Source: an uncultured Prevotella sp. (GTDB taxonomy: Bacteria; Bacteroidota; Bacteroidia; Bacteroidales; Bacteroidaceae). From it: a stretch of DNA of 64,000 bases. Where the stretch lies: contig CALFGU010000121.1 in the NCBI GenBank assembly GCA_937877685.1, positions 17,416 through 81,415 on the forward strand. The letters are read 5' to 3'. How positions within the stretch are numbered: the first letter of the stretch is position 1; every line of letters begins with the position of its first letter. Below the pieces are notes generated by a model. It had not been told where the DNA came from. It ran no database searches and saw only the letters and a program-made list of their open reading frames with translations. Position numbers and translations under genes: made by a program. Below, one piece after another: positions 15,838 through 24,457 of the stretch.

Positions 15838-18732
15838 ATGAAAAGACATTCACTCCTATTAACACTTTGCATGGTGCTCTTTGGAGCGTTCTCAAGCTTT
15901 GCTCAGGTTACAATTAGCCTGAAAGAAGGGAATGGAACATGGACTTCAAGTAACGGAAATGGCACTTGGCACGCACGATGGTCAAGTACGGAACTTGAAG
16001 GTTTCACCTTCTCCGCAAATGCTAACAATATGCAGTATTCAAACGGCAATATTGCAGGTTATTCTGGGTCATCAGGTACGTGTACTTACACCCTCTCAGC
16101 GCCCTCTGGATATGTAATTGAAGGTTATGCCTTTGATTTCGCAAATACTTCGGGCGACAATTCCTATGAACTCACCTTCAACGTAAATGGTGCGACCTAC
16201 AAGTCAAAAGCTGAGAAGCAACATGTAGCAGTAAGCGGACTCGAAGAACGCACTACCCAATTCTCACAAACAGGGGCAAATAAGGGTTTGACGTTCTCCG
16301 ACTTCACCGTAACACTTGTGCCTTCTACTACTAAGGAAGAACCTTTCTTCGTAGTGTTTGAAACACCTACGACAAGCGCAATCCCTTATCGTATTCCCGC
16401 TATCGCACGTGCTTACAACGGCGACCTTATTGCTGTTGCCGATTACCGTCATAGTCGTGCCGACATCGGTATGGCAAACAACGGACGCATAGACCTTCGT
16501 GCACGTATCTCAAAGGACAACGGTAAAACCTGGGGCGATATTTTTGATATCGTACAGGGTAAGGGCGGTGCCTCTCCCGACTTCATGAATGTTGGATTTG
16601 GTGACCCCTGTATCGTTGCTGACCGCGAAAGTGGTAAAGTTCTTGTGTTGAGTTGCGCAGGTAATGTTTCCTTCCCAAGTGGTACGCGTGACAATCACCA
16701 AAACATTGCACGCTTCTACAGTGAAGACAACGGCGCAACCTGGAGTAAGCCCGAGGATATTGCTGAAAGCATCTACAGTCAGTTTGACCAGAGAGCCGAT
16801 GGCCCAGTTCGTGCCATGTTTATCGGTTCGGGTAAGATTATTCAGAGTGAAACGGTGAAGGTAGGTACACACTATCGCCTCTATTGCGCAGCTTTGGTGA
16901 AGATTAACGATGGTACGTACACGAATTTCGTACTTTATTCTGACGACTTCGGAGGCAGTTGGAAGGTGCTCGGAGGTGTGCACGTCGCTCCCGTACCCAG
17001 TGGCGCTGATGAACCTAAGGTGGAAGAATTACCGGATGGTTCTATTCTCATAAGCTCACGTGTAAACGGCGGACGCTGGTTTAATATCTACAACTTTACG
17101 AATAGCGAAACGGCAGAGGGTTATTGGAACACGGTGAAGCAATCAAATAGCGGTAATAACGGCGTTGTGGCTGTGTCTAACTCTACGAATGGGGAAGTAA
17201 TGGTAGTTCCCGTAACGCGTAAGGCAGATAACAAACCCATGTACTTACTCTTGCAGTCGGTTCCTTTTGGTTCTGGTCGCGCTAACGTAGGTATTTATTA
17301 CAAGGAGTTGGAATCGCTCAACGATTTCGCAACTACGGACAGCATTGCGGCTAACTGGGACGGTCGTCACCAATCTAGTTACCTCTATTCGGCATATTCT
17401 ACCATGTGTTTGCAAGCTGATAACACGATAGGCTTCCTTTATGAAGAGGAAACGTATTGTGGCACAGGCGGTGGCGGTTATTCTATCATCTATAAGAATT
17501 ACAGCATCGACTACATCACAGACTCGCTCTACACTTACAATGCTGACGTTGACCGCAACGCACTTGTGGCAACGAATATTGATAGTAAGGCCGACGCAGT
17601 GCTTAACAATGTGGGTCCTTACGTAGGTAATTACTTGGAAAGCGCAGTTACTGGTGTCAATGCCGCACTTGAGGCATATAAGGCAGCACCCTCGAAGCAG
17701 GGTTACGAAGCGATTAACGCAGCAGTGGCAAATGCTCCCCGTGTTGTGGTAGAAGCAGGCAAGTGGTACACACTTCGCAACGTGGCACGCTCAAACGGCA
17801 CGCTCTATATGACTCCTGAAGCGTCTCGCTTCAAGGCTGCGACGGCGGATGCGGCAGATGCTGACCAATTGTTCAGTTTCACGGCAACAGGAACGGAAGG
17901 TGTTTACAACCTTTACAACGGTAACTTCAGACTCTATCTCGGTAAGTTGGGCGCTAACGAAACACAGCCCGCTGTGCATAAGACTCCCGAAGACGCAGGT
18001 CTTTACACCGTCATCAGCAGTGCCTCAGGTCAGAGCGCATTAGCATGTCAGAACAAAACGGGTGGCAATGCCGGCGTTCACCTTGCTGGTGACAACGTGC
18101 GCCTTGTGCCTTGGGCTACTAATGCTGAGGCTTCGCTTTGGTACATTCAGCCTGTCGAGGCTTTCGAAGTGACCCTTCCCGAAGCAGGTTACGCCGTGAT
18201 GTGCGTACCTTTCGCTGTGCAACTCCCCGAAGGCATTAAGGCGTATGCAGCTCTCGGTCGTGTAGAAGTAGATGGCGCTGAGTGCATCCGCATCCAGGAA
18301 ATCGAAGGTGCAGTTCCCGCTGAACTCCCCGTGATTCTCAATGCTGCGGCGGGCGATTACATGCTCGAAATTGTTCCTGCCGAAGCGGCAACTCCCGTTG
18401 CTGAAGCGTCAGAAGAATTTAAGGGTGTGCTCAAAGCAGTTTCCTTAACCAACAGCAAGCGTCAGATTTACACGCTCACAGATGACAAGTTTGTGCGTTC
18501 AACTAAGAGTTCGCTCTCTATCCCTGCCAATACGGCGTACTTCCAATCTGAAAGCGAAACCGGACGTTTGGCTTTCACCGAACTCGAAGGCGTTCCCGTG
18601 GGCATTGAAGGCGTAACCGTTGCGGGCGATAAGGCAAACGCGCTCTACGACCTCTCGGGTAAGCGTGTGCACAAGCCTCAAACGGGCATTTATGTGACTG
18701 CCGATGGTCAGAAGGTGTTTATCGCACGTTAA
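15838..18732 (+). CDS. Secreted exo-alpha-sialidase with C-terminal sorting tail
   Basis: 964 residues. It releases terminal sialic acid from glycoconjugates (GH33-type). The signal peptide ends SSFA before Gln. Residues 25-165 are a beta-rich accessory domain. The sialidase propeller (about 170-570) has the arginine motif YRIPAIARA, three Asp boxes (SKDNGKTW, SEDNGATW, SDDFGGSW), the acid segment DEPKVEELPDGS and the YSAYSTM tyrosine region. Residues 590-780 are a linker and a beta-trefoil-like part. The last 180 residues hold the module shared with the C1 and M60 peptidases (GYAVMCVPFAVQLPEGIKAY), then GIEGVT and YDLSGKRV...GIYV. No sialic-acid uptake genes are adjacent. Confidence 0.93.
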   Translation: MKRHSLLLTLCMVLFGAFSSFAQVTISLKEGNGTWTSSNGNGTWHARWSSTELEGFTFSANANNMQYSNGNIAGYSGSSGTCTYTLSAPSGYVIEGYAFDFANTSGDNSYELTFNVNGATYKSKAEKQHVAVSGLEERTTQFSQTGANKGLTFSDFTVTLVPSTTKEEPFFVVFETPTTSAIPYRIPAIARAYNGDLIAVADYRHSRADIGMANNGRIDLRARISKDNGKTWGDIFDIVQGKGGASPDFMNVGFGDPCIVADRESGKVLVLSCAGNVSFPSGTRDNHQNIARFYSEDNGATWSKPEDIAESIYSQFDQRADGPVRAMFIGSGKIIQSETVKVGTHYRLYCAALVKINDGTYTNFVLYSDDFGGSWKVLGGVHVAPVPSGADEPKVEELPDGSILISSRVNGGRWFNIYNFTNSETAEGYWNTVKQSNSGNNGVVAVSNSTNGEVMVVPVTRKADNKPMYLLLQSVPFGSGRANVGIYYKELESLNDFATTDSIAANWDGRHQSSYLYSAYSTMCLQADNTIGFLYEEETYCGTGGGGYSIIYKNYSIDYITDSLYTYNADVDRNALVATNIDSKADAVLNNVGPYVGNYLESAVTGVNAALEAYKAAPSKQGYEAINAAVANAPRVVVEAGKWYTLRNVARSNGTLYMTPEASRFKAATADAADADQLFSFTATGTEGVYNLYNGNFRLYLGKLGANETQPAVHKTPEDAGLYTVISSASGQSALACQNKTGGNAGVHLAGDNVRLVPWATNAEASLWYIQPVEAFEVTLPEAGYAVMCVPFAVQLPEGIKAYAALGRVEVDGAECIRIQEIEGAVPAELPVILNAAAGDYMLEIVPAEAATPVAEASEEFKGVLKAVSLTNSKRQIYTLTDDKFVRSTKSSLSIPANTAYFQSESETGRLAFTELEGVPVGIEGVTVAGDKANALYDLSGKRVHKPQTGIYVTADGQKVFIAR

Positions 18733-18803
18733 TCCTGCACAGTTGCAACTCCCACACTCGGTCAGTTCGCCTCCTAAATGAGAGGTGCTGACCCCAGATA
18801 TTC

Positions 18804-18842
18804 CCAGCGGATGACATCACTTAGATGGCGTCCGCTGGTTTT
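18804..18842 (+). terminator. Terminator after the sialidase gene
   Basis: CCAGCGGA (18804-18811) pairs with TCCGCTGG (18831-18838), followed by TTTT. Confidence 0.75.
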
Positions 18843-18968
18843 CAGTTGGTGCGACGCATCATCCCCACTTTTTTATGCAAAGCACTTTAAGATGCCCGTT
18901 TTAGTGGAATTTTGCTATCTGAATATTAATTTTTTAGCCATAAGACTTGCTTATTATAATAAAAGTGG

Positions 18969-18976
18969 TATTTTTG
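18969..18976 (+). promoter_or_regulatory. -7 box of the DUF2795 gene
   Basis: TATTTTTG, 43 bases before the ATG at 19019. Confidence 0.6.
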
Positions 18977-19018
18977 CGCCCACGAAAAATACTAACATTA
19001 AAACAAAAAATAGATACT

Positions 19019-19240
19019 ATGTACTGGACACTTGAATTGGCGTCAAAATTGGAAGACGCACCATGGCCTGCATCTAAGGACGAATTGATTGACTATGCTA
19101 TGCGTTCAGGCGCACCTATGGAAGTTGTTGAAAACCTTCAAGAACTTGAAGATGAAGGTGAAGTTTATGAAACCATCGAAGACGTATGGCCCGATTATCC
19201 TGATAAGGAAGACTTCCTCTTTAACGAAGATGAATATTAA
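19019..19240 (+). CDS. DUF2795 family small protein
   Basis: 73 residues from the ATG at 19019; the upstream in-frame ATG at 18947 precedes the promoter box and is rejected. The sequence MYWTLELASKLEDAPWPASKDELIDYAMRSG... is very acidic (EDVWPDYPDKEDFLFNEDEY at the end) and matches the short DUF2795 proteins common in Bacteroidales, with the characteristic PATKxELIDYA-type core. Function unknown. Own promoter and terminator. Confidence 0.85.
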   Translation: MYWTLELASKLEDAPWPASKDELIDYAMRSGAPMEVVENLQELEDEGEVYETIEDVWPDYPDKEDFLFNEDEY

Positions 19241-19266
19241 AGACTTATAAAGGTAAAACCTTTAGA

Positions 19267-19315
19267 AATCAGCAAAATGGATTCTGAAAGAAGGACTCCG
19301 TTTTGCTGATTTTTT
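19267..19315 (+). terminator. Terminator after the DUF2795 gene
   Basis: AATCAGCAAAA pairs with TTTTGCTGATT, followed by further T. Confidence 0.8.
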
Positions 19316-19362
19316 ATGCCGCTTTGCGACTCCGTCTTCCGTCGCTCACTGACCGTTAAAAC

Positions 19363-19425
19363 GAAGTTACTTATAGGGCAAATTCTCTTACTCTTTGTTT
19401 CAATTCTTAGTTACTAAATTTCTCC
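19363..19425. repeat. 21-base repeat array (TTACTNATTGT type)
   Basis: Three consecutive 21-base units starting GAAGTTACTTATA, TCTCTTACTCTTT and TCTTAGTTACTAA. It lies upstream of dsbD. Confidence 0.7.
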
Positions 19426-19537
19426 TAATTCAGATATGGTTTTTGTTGCGTCCGGATTAAGGGCGAGAAACCCTGCTTTTTGCGCCTGAAAGTCCCGATT
19501 TCTGTGGTGAAACTCCCTTTAGGCCAAAAAAAAGTAG

Positions 19538-19545
19538 TAATTTTG
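19538..19545 (+). promoter_or_regulatory. -7 box of the dsbD promoter
   Basis: TAATTTTG, 37 bases before the dsbD ATG, with TTTA in place of TTTG at about -33. Confidence 0.6.
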
Positions 19546-19582
19546 CACATCTTATATAGTATATATAATTTGAATACTAAAT

Positions 19583-21637
19583 ATGAAGAAATTTCTTTCG
19601 CTCACTGTGCTTTTCCTTGCTACATCATTGGCGATGGTGGCACAGATTAATTTTCAGGTTAGTTATAACCGCGTGTCGCCAACGGAGTTGGACGTTGTGT
19701 TCTCGGGCACTGCAGAACCCGGTTGGCACATCTATTCTACGAATCTCCCTGAGGACGGTCCTAATCCCGCAGAGTTTGGTTTGGACAAGATTGAGGGTGC
19801 TGAATTGGTAGGTAACTTGAAACCCGGTGCGGGTGCGAAGACGCAGTATGACCCTATGTTTGAGATGGACATTACGTTCTTTGAAAACAAGTGTACGTTT
19901 ACGCAGCGCATTAAGTTAACCGCTGAAAATTATGCGGTTAAGGGTTATCTCACGTATTCTGCTTGTAACGACCAAAACTGTCTTCCCCCCACATCTGTGG
20001 AATTTGATTTGAAGGGTGCGGATGGTCCGAAGGCGGCTACGGCAGTTAAGGAAACTCCTGTGGCGGAAAAGAAGTCAGCGGAAAAGGCTCCCGTGGTAGT
20101 GGATGCCATGAAGTTGGTGCCCGCTCAGCCTGTGGCAGATTCAGCAGTAGCAGAAGTTCCCGCAACTGAAGCAACGGCGGAAAAGAATGCCGTAAGCGAC
20201 TGGTGGGCTCCCGTTATTGACCAACTCCAAGTGTTAGACGGCGGACAATCTGACATGGCGTCACAAAGCCTTCTCGCTATCTTCCTCTTAGGTCTCGTCG
20301 GCGGCTTCATAGCTCTCGTTACGCCTTGCGTATGGCCCATTATCCCGATGACGGTAAGCTTTTTCTTGAAGCGCAGTGGCGATCGCAAGAAAGCAATTCG
20401 CGATGCCATCACCTATGGTGTATCTATCATCGTCATCTACCTCTCTCTCGGATTGATTATTACCGGTTTGTTTGGCGCAAGTGCCTTGAATGACCTTTCA
20501 ACTAACGCCTTGTTCAACATCTTCTTCTTCCTGATGTTGGTAGTTTTCGCTGCAAGTTTCTTCGGTGGCTTTGAAATCACCCTTCCTTCCTCTTGGGGTG
20601 CAGCGGTTGACGGTAAGGCAGAAAAGACTACGGGTGTGCTCTCCATCTTCCTCATGGCGTTCACGCTCTCTCTCGTTAGTTTCTCTTGCACTGGTCCTAT
20701 TATCGGCTTCCTTCTCGTTGAGGTGAGCACAAGTGGCGGTTCGATTCTCGCACCTGCCGTAGGTATGCTCGGTTTTGCCTTAGCGTTGGCACTCCCCTTC
20801 ACCCTCTTTGCCCTCTTCCCCACCATGTTGAAGAAGGCTCCCAAGAGCGGTGGATGGATGAACAAAGTAAAGGTAACACTCGGTTTCTTGGAATTGGCAT
20901 TTGCCTTGAAGTTCCTCTCGGTTGCCGACTTGGCTTACGGTTGGGGAATCTTAGACCGCGAAACATTCCTTGCCCTTTGGATTTGTATTTTTGCACTTCT
21001 CGGCGTTTACCTCTTGGGTGGCATCAAGTTCCCTCACGACGATGAAGATGAGAAGCAGACGAGCGTTCCTGCGTTCTTCTTGGCGCTCTGTTCGTTGGCC
21101 TTTGCCGTGTATATGGTTCCTGGTCTTTGGGGTGCACCTTTGAAGGCGGTGAGTGCGTTCTCTCCTCCCATTTCTACGCAAGACTTTAACCTCCATGAAG
21201 TACATGTAGAGGCTGAATTTAAGGATTATGAAGCGGGTATGGAATATGCGAAGCGCACAGGTAAACCCGTGTTGCTTGATTTCACCGGTCACGGTTGCGT
21301 AAATTGCCGTAAGATGGAACTCGCCGTATGGCACGACCAAAAGGTTCGCGACCTTCTCAACGAAAAATACGTGCTCATCTCGCTCTATGTTGATGAAAAG
21401 ACGCCTCTTCCCGAAAAGATGGAAGTAGTTGAGAATGGCAAGACCACAACTCTCCGCACCATCGGCGACAAATGGAGTTACCTCCAACGCTCTAAGTTTG
21501 GTGCCAACGCACAACCCTTCTACGTGCCCCTTGATAACGAAGGCAATCCGCTTTCTCACTCTTACTCGTTCGACGAAGACGTTGACCGCTTCGTAGATTA
21601 CTTGCAGGGCGGTTTGAAGGCGTATAAGAAAAATTAA
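19583..21637 (+). CDS. dsbD: Thiol:disulfide interchange protein DsbD
   Basis: 684 residues. It moves electrons from cytoplasmic thioredoxin across the inner membrane to periplasmic thiol proteins. The signal peptide ends MVA before Gln. The N-terminal DsbD-alpha domain (about 20-150) carries YSACNDQNCLPP with its redox Cys pair. Eight membrane segments follow from about 225, with TPCVWPIIPM and SFSCTGPIIG holding the membrane Cys pair. The C-terminal thioredoxin-like domain has DFTGHGCVNCRKME with a CVNC active site. All three Cys pairs are present, so it should be functional. An alanine-rich linker (about 150-210) is longer than usual. trxB lies about 4 kb upstream. Confidence 0.95.
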   Translation: MKKFLSLTVLFLATSLAMVAQINFQVSYNRVSPTELDVVFSGTAEPGWHIYSTNLPEDGPNPAEFGLDKIEGAELVGNLKPGAGAKTQYDPMFEMDITFFENKCTFTQRIKLTAENYAVKGYLTYSACNDQNCLPPTSVEFDLKGADGPKAATAVKETPVAEKKSAEKAPVVVDAMKLVPAQPVADSAVAEVPATEATAEKNAVSDWWAPVIDQLQVLDGGQSDMASQSLLAIFLLGLVGGFIALVTPCVWPIIPMTVSFFLKRSGDRKKAIRDAITYGVSIIVIYLSLGLIITGLFGASALNDLSTNALFNIFFFLMLVVFAASFFGGFEITLPSSWGAAVDGKAEKTTGVLSIFLMAFTLSLVSFSCTGPIIGFLLVEVSTSGGSILAPAVGMLGFALALALPFTLFALFPTMLKKAPKSGGWMNKVKVTLGFLELAFALKFLSVADLAYGWGILDRETFLALWICIFALLGVYLLGGIKFPHDDEDEKQTSVPAFFLALCSLAFAVYMVPGLWGAPLKAVSAFSPPISTQDFNLHEVHVEAEFKDYEAGMEYAKRTGKPVLLDFTGHGCVNCRKMELAVWHDQKVRDLLNEKYVLISLYVDEKTPLPEKMEVVENGKTTTLRTIGDKWSYLQRSKFGANAQPFYVPLDNEGNPLSHSYSFDEDVDRFVDYLQGGLKAYKKN

Positions 21638-21647
21638 AAATAATAAA

Positions 21648-21792
21648 GGAGAAAGGAGAAATAGACAGGCGCAGTATTCCTACGCTGTATTTCACCTTTT
21701 AAATACTTCACTTGATGTTGGAAGTATAAGTAAATGTGAAAAATAGACCGGACGGTCTTTCTCCTTTCTCCTTTTCCCTTTCTCCTTTCTCA
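21648..21792. repeat. 7-base repeat element with inverted arms
   Basis: The left arm is GGAGAAA repeated. The right arm is TTTCTCC, TTTCTCC, TTTTCCC, TTTCTCC. Between them sits a core with its own inverted repeat (TATTTCAC ... GTGAAAAATA). It lies between dsbD and the polyprenyl synthase gene. Confidence 0.75.
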
Positions 21793-21805
21793 AATTTTCT
21801 CTCCC

Positions 21806-22771
21806 GTGCTTAACTTAATTCGCAAACCCATAGAAGCAGAGTTGGCAGACTATAAACAACTCTTCGATGAAACTCTGACGCATGACGATGACTTTGTGTC
21901 TCAGGCGTTTTCCTATATCAAAGGACAAAGTGGGAAAATGATGCGCCCCATCTTGACGCTCTTAGTTGCGAAAGCAATGGGAGGCGTGACGAAAGAGACG
22001 CTCAATGCAGCCATTTCATTGGAATTGCTCCACACGGCAAGTCTGATTCATGACGATGTTATTGACGAATCAAAGGAAAGAAGAGGGCAAGCATCGTTGA
22101 ACAGTCTCTTTGGAGGCACTGTTGCCGTGTTGCTCGGCGACTTGTTACTCTCGCTCAGTCTTGCTAAAGCAGCACAGACCAACAAGCTTGATGGCGTAAA
22201 CATCATCTCACGCTTGGGAGGAACGCTCTCTGAAGGCGAGATTTATCAGTTAAACAACATCCAGAAAGAAACCCTTCAAGAGTCGGCTTATTACCATGTG
22301 GTGAAGCTCAAGACAGCAGCGCTCTTCTCGGCATGTGCACAACTCGGGGCTCTTACGGCAGGAGCCGATGCGCAACAAGTGAAGTTGGCCCATCGTTTGG
22401 GAGAAATTATTGGCGTTTGCTTCCAGATTCGCGACGATATCTTTGATTATTACAAGGCAGATATAGGTAAACCCACGGGTAACGACCTTCGTGAAGGCAA
22501 ATTCACACTTCCCGCCATCTATGCGATAAACAATCACCCCTCGGAGCGTATGTCGGAACTCGTGAAGCGTGTGAAGCAGTTGACGGCTACGGATGCGGAG
22601 ATTGAAGAGGTAATTGAATTTACCAAACAGCATGGTGGTATTGAATATGCTGAAGAAAAGATGGAGGCACTCTGTGATGAGGCCCTCCAAGTGCTTGCTG
22701 AATTCAAGAATGAGGAGGTTCGCGAGGCGCTAAAGCAGTATATTGCTTTTGTGGTGGATAGAAAATTGTAA
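21806..22771 (+). CDS. Trans-isoprenyl diphosphate synthase (long-chain polyprenyl type)
   Basis: 321 residues with a GTG start at 21806. It condenses isopentenyl diphosphate onto an allylic diphosphate, most likely to make the octaprenyl-type side chain of menaquinone. Both Asp-rich motifs are present: HDDVIDESKERRG (first, about 85) and RDDIFDYYKADIGK (second). GKMMRPILTLL near residue 50 is the substrate-binding segment. The residues before the first motif (LELLHTASLIHDD) are small, consistent with a long product chain, but exact length cannot be called from sequence. Confidence 0.93.
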   Translation: MLNLIRKPIEAELADYKQLFDETLTHDDDFVSQAFSYIKGQSGKMMRPILTLLVAKAMGGVTKETLNAAISLELLHTASLIHDDVIDESKERRGQASLNSLFGGTVAVLLGDLLLSLSLAKAAQTNKLDGVNIISRLGGTLSEGEIYQLNNIQKETLQESAYYHVVKLKTAALFSACAQLGALTAGADAQQVKLAHRLGEIIGVCFQIRDDIFDYYKADIGKPTGNDLREGKFTLPAIYAINNHPSERMSELVKRVKQLTATDAEIEEVIEFTKQHGGIEYAEEKMEALCDEALQVLAEFKNEEVREALKQYIAFVVDRKL

Positions 22772-22830
22772 TAAGCAGTAGCATCACAGAACCCAGATGG
22801 CGCATTGTTTTTAGACATAGCGTTATCCTG

Positions 22831-22893
22831 CACCCCCTCACCGCCTTAGGCGGTCCCCTCCCCCTATAAACAGGGGGAGAGCTCCATTCGGAG
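22831..22893. repeat. CCCCCTC...GAGGGGG hairpin repeat (single copy)
   Basis: Two linked hairpins: CCGCC-TTA-GGCGG and CTCCCCC-TATAAACA-GGGGGAG, ending GAGCTCCATTCGG. Related copies lie at 32566-32623, 32683-32746, 48436-48498 and 48571-48620. Confidence 0.75.
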
Positions 22894-22911
22894 TTTTTTA
22901 CTAAAAACCTA

Positions 22912-23910
22912 ATGATACTTATGACTAACGATTGGAAAAATAAGGGTTGCATAGACACCCCTCTCCCTGCTGGAATTGATGTTAAGGCAGAAATTCGCCG
23001 CCTCTGTAGTGAGAAAAATGCCGTTATTATGGCACATTACTACACGGAAGCCGACATTCAGGAAATCGCAGACTTTGTTGGTGACAGTCTTGCCTTAGCG
23101 CAGAAGGCTGCAACTACTGATGCCGATGTGATAGTGATGTGTGGTGTGCACTTCATGGGAGAAACCGCCAAGATTTTGTGTCCTGGCAAGACGGTTATCG
23201 TACCTGATTTAAACGCTACCTGTTCGTTGGCAGAAAGTTGCCCAGCGGATAAGTTTGCTGACTTTGTGAAGGCGCATCCTGACCATAAGGTTATTTCCTA
23301 TGTCAACACTACGGCTGCGACAAAGGCTGTTACCGATGTGGTGGTGACTTCCAGCAACGCCAAGCAGATTGTGGATAGTTTCCCCAAGGAACAGAAACTC
23401 ATCTTTGGTCCTGACCGCAACCTCGGAGCGTATTTGAATAGCATCACGGGCAGACAGATGCTCCTTTGGGACGGAGCTTGTCACGTGCATGAGCGTTTCT
23501 CGGTGGAAAAACTCATTGAACTGAAGAAGCAACACCCCGAGGCGAAGGTTTTGGTGCATCCTGAGTGTAAGGGTGCTGTAGTTAAACTGGCCGATGAGGT
23601 AGGTTCTACTGCCGCTTTGCTGAACTATTCAGCGCAAAGCACAGCTACGGAGTTTATTGTCGTAACTGAGAGCGGCATTCTCTATGAAATGCAGAAGCGT
23701 AGTCCTCAGAAGACGTTCATTCCCTTACCTCCTGAAGAGGGAACCTCGCCTTGTAACGAGTGTCAGTATATGCGCATGATTACGCTCAGAAAGGTGTATA
23801 ACTCACTCCAACACTTGGCGCCCACAATTGAAGTCCCTGCCGACGTAGCTACTGCGGCGGTGAAATCAATCGACCGTATGCTGGAAATTTCAGCAAAACT
23901 TGGGTTGTAA
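22912..23910 (+). CDS. nadA: Quinolinate synthase NadA
   Basis: 332 residues (ATG at 22912; the ATG at 22921 is an alternative). It condenses iminoaspartate with dihydroxyacetone phosphate in NAD biosynthesis and needs a [4Fe-4S] cluster. Ligand cysteines are in VMCGVHFMGE, HPECKGAV and PCNECQYMRM. Substrate-binding stretches MAHYYTEADIQ and GPDRNLGAYL are intact. nadB and nadC are not adjacent. Confidence 0.96.
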   Translation: MILMTNDWKNKGCIDTPLPAGIDVKAEIRRLCSEKNAVIMAHYYTEADIQEIADFVGDSLALAQKAATTDADVIVMCGVHFMGETAKILCPGKTVIVPDLNATCSLAESCPADKFADFVKAHPDHKVISYVNTTAATKAVTDVVVTSSNAKQIVDSFPKEQKLIFGPDRNLGAYLNSITGRQMLLWDGACHVHERFSVEKLIELKKQHPEAKVLVHPECKGAVVKLADEVGSTAALLNYSAQSTATEFIVVTESGILYEMQKRSPQKTFIPLPPEEGTSPCNECQYMRMITLRKVYNSLQHLAPTIEVPADVATAAVKSIDRMLEISAKLGL

Positions 23911-23986
23911 CTCCTGAATACAGAGAACAATAAGGCACTCTGCTTTTGGAATGTCTCTATACGTTCAAAAACATATAGAAATTAGG

Positions 23987-24051
23987 AAAACAATAAGTAA
24001 CATAATCAGAATTATAAGTCATATAAGTCCGATTATGTTACTTATTGTTTT
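23987..24051. repeat. 21-bp perfect inverted repeat
   Basis: Arms 23987-24007 and 24031-24051 are exact reverse complements over 21 bases, with a 23-base AT-rich spacer. The arm contains the AACAATAAGTAAC unit of the 21-base arrays. It lies just downstream of nadA and may also end transcription. Confidence 0.9.
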
Positions 24052-24056
24052 TGTTA

Positions 24057-24373
24057 TCTCCCACATTGTTTTTAGACAGACTGTTTTTGTGGGTTTAGAC
24101 AAAAGAACTTTTGGTTTTGACATAAGCATAATGTGTTTAGACATAAGAACATAAGTACATAAGTTTAGCCTTGTGTTCTTTTGTTCTTATGTCAAAAACC
24201 TTATTTCTGTTCCTTTGTCAAGACAATCAGTATGAGGACGTACGGACCGTACGCCCCTACTGGTCAAGTGGGAGTCCTTCTGTTCTTTTGTTCTTATGTC
24301 TAAACCAAAAGTTCTTATGTCTAAACACATTATGCTTCTGTCTAAATAAATCAGTTATGTCAAAACAACAAAC
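24057..24373. repeat. TTCTTATGTCTAAA repeat region with hairpin core
   Basis: Inverted copies of the TTAGACATAAGAAC word occupy 24057-24160. A 65-base core at 24236-24300 with a CGTACGG-A-CCGTACG palindrome is shared with 48087-48151. Four 21-base units follow at 24290-24373, the first two opening GTTCTTATGTCTAAAC. No gene is evident in the 23911-24457 gap. Confidence 0.8.
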
Positions 24374-24397
24374 AAAAGTAGGGTTTGTGCAAAAAGA

Positions 24398-24435
24398 AAG
24401 CGGAGCAGGCATGGGTGAAGATGCTTGCTCCGCTT
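24398..24435 (-). terminator. Terminator of the RNase III gene
   Basis: AAGCGGAGCAGGCAT faces ATGCTTGCTCCGCTT; on the minus strand TTTCTTTTT follows. Confidence 0.85.
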
Positions 24436-24457
24436 CGTTCTTATGTGTAGCCCGATG

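Noticed and set aside
24290..24373. Possible CRISPR array
   Set aside because: Units are directly adjacent with no spacers, are degenerate, and no cas gene is present. The same holds for the other 21- and 42-base arrays.
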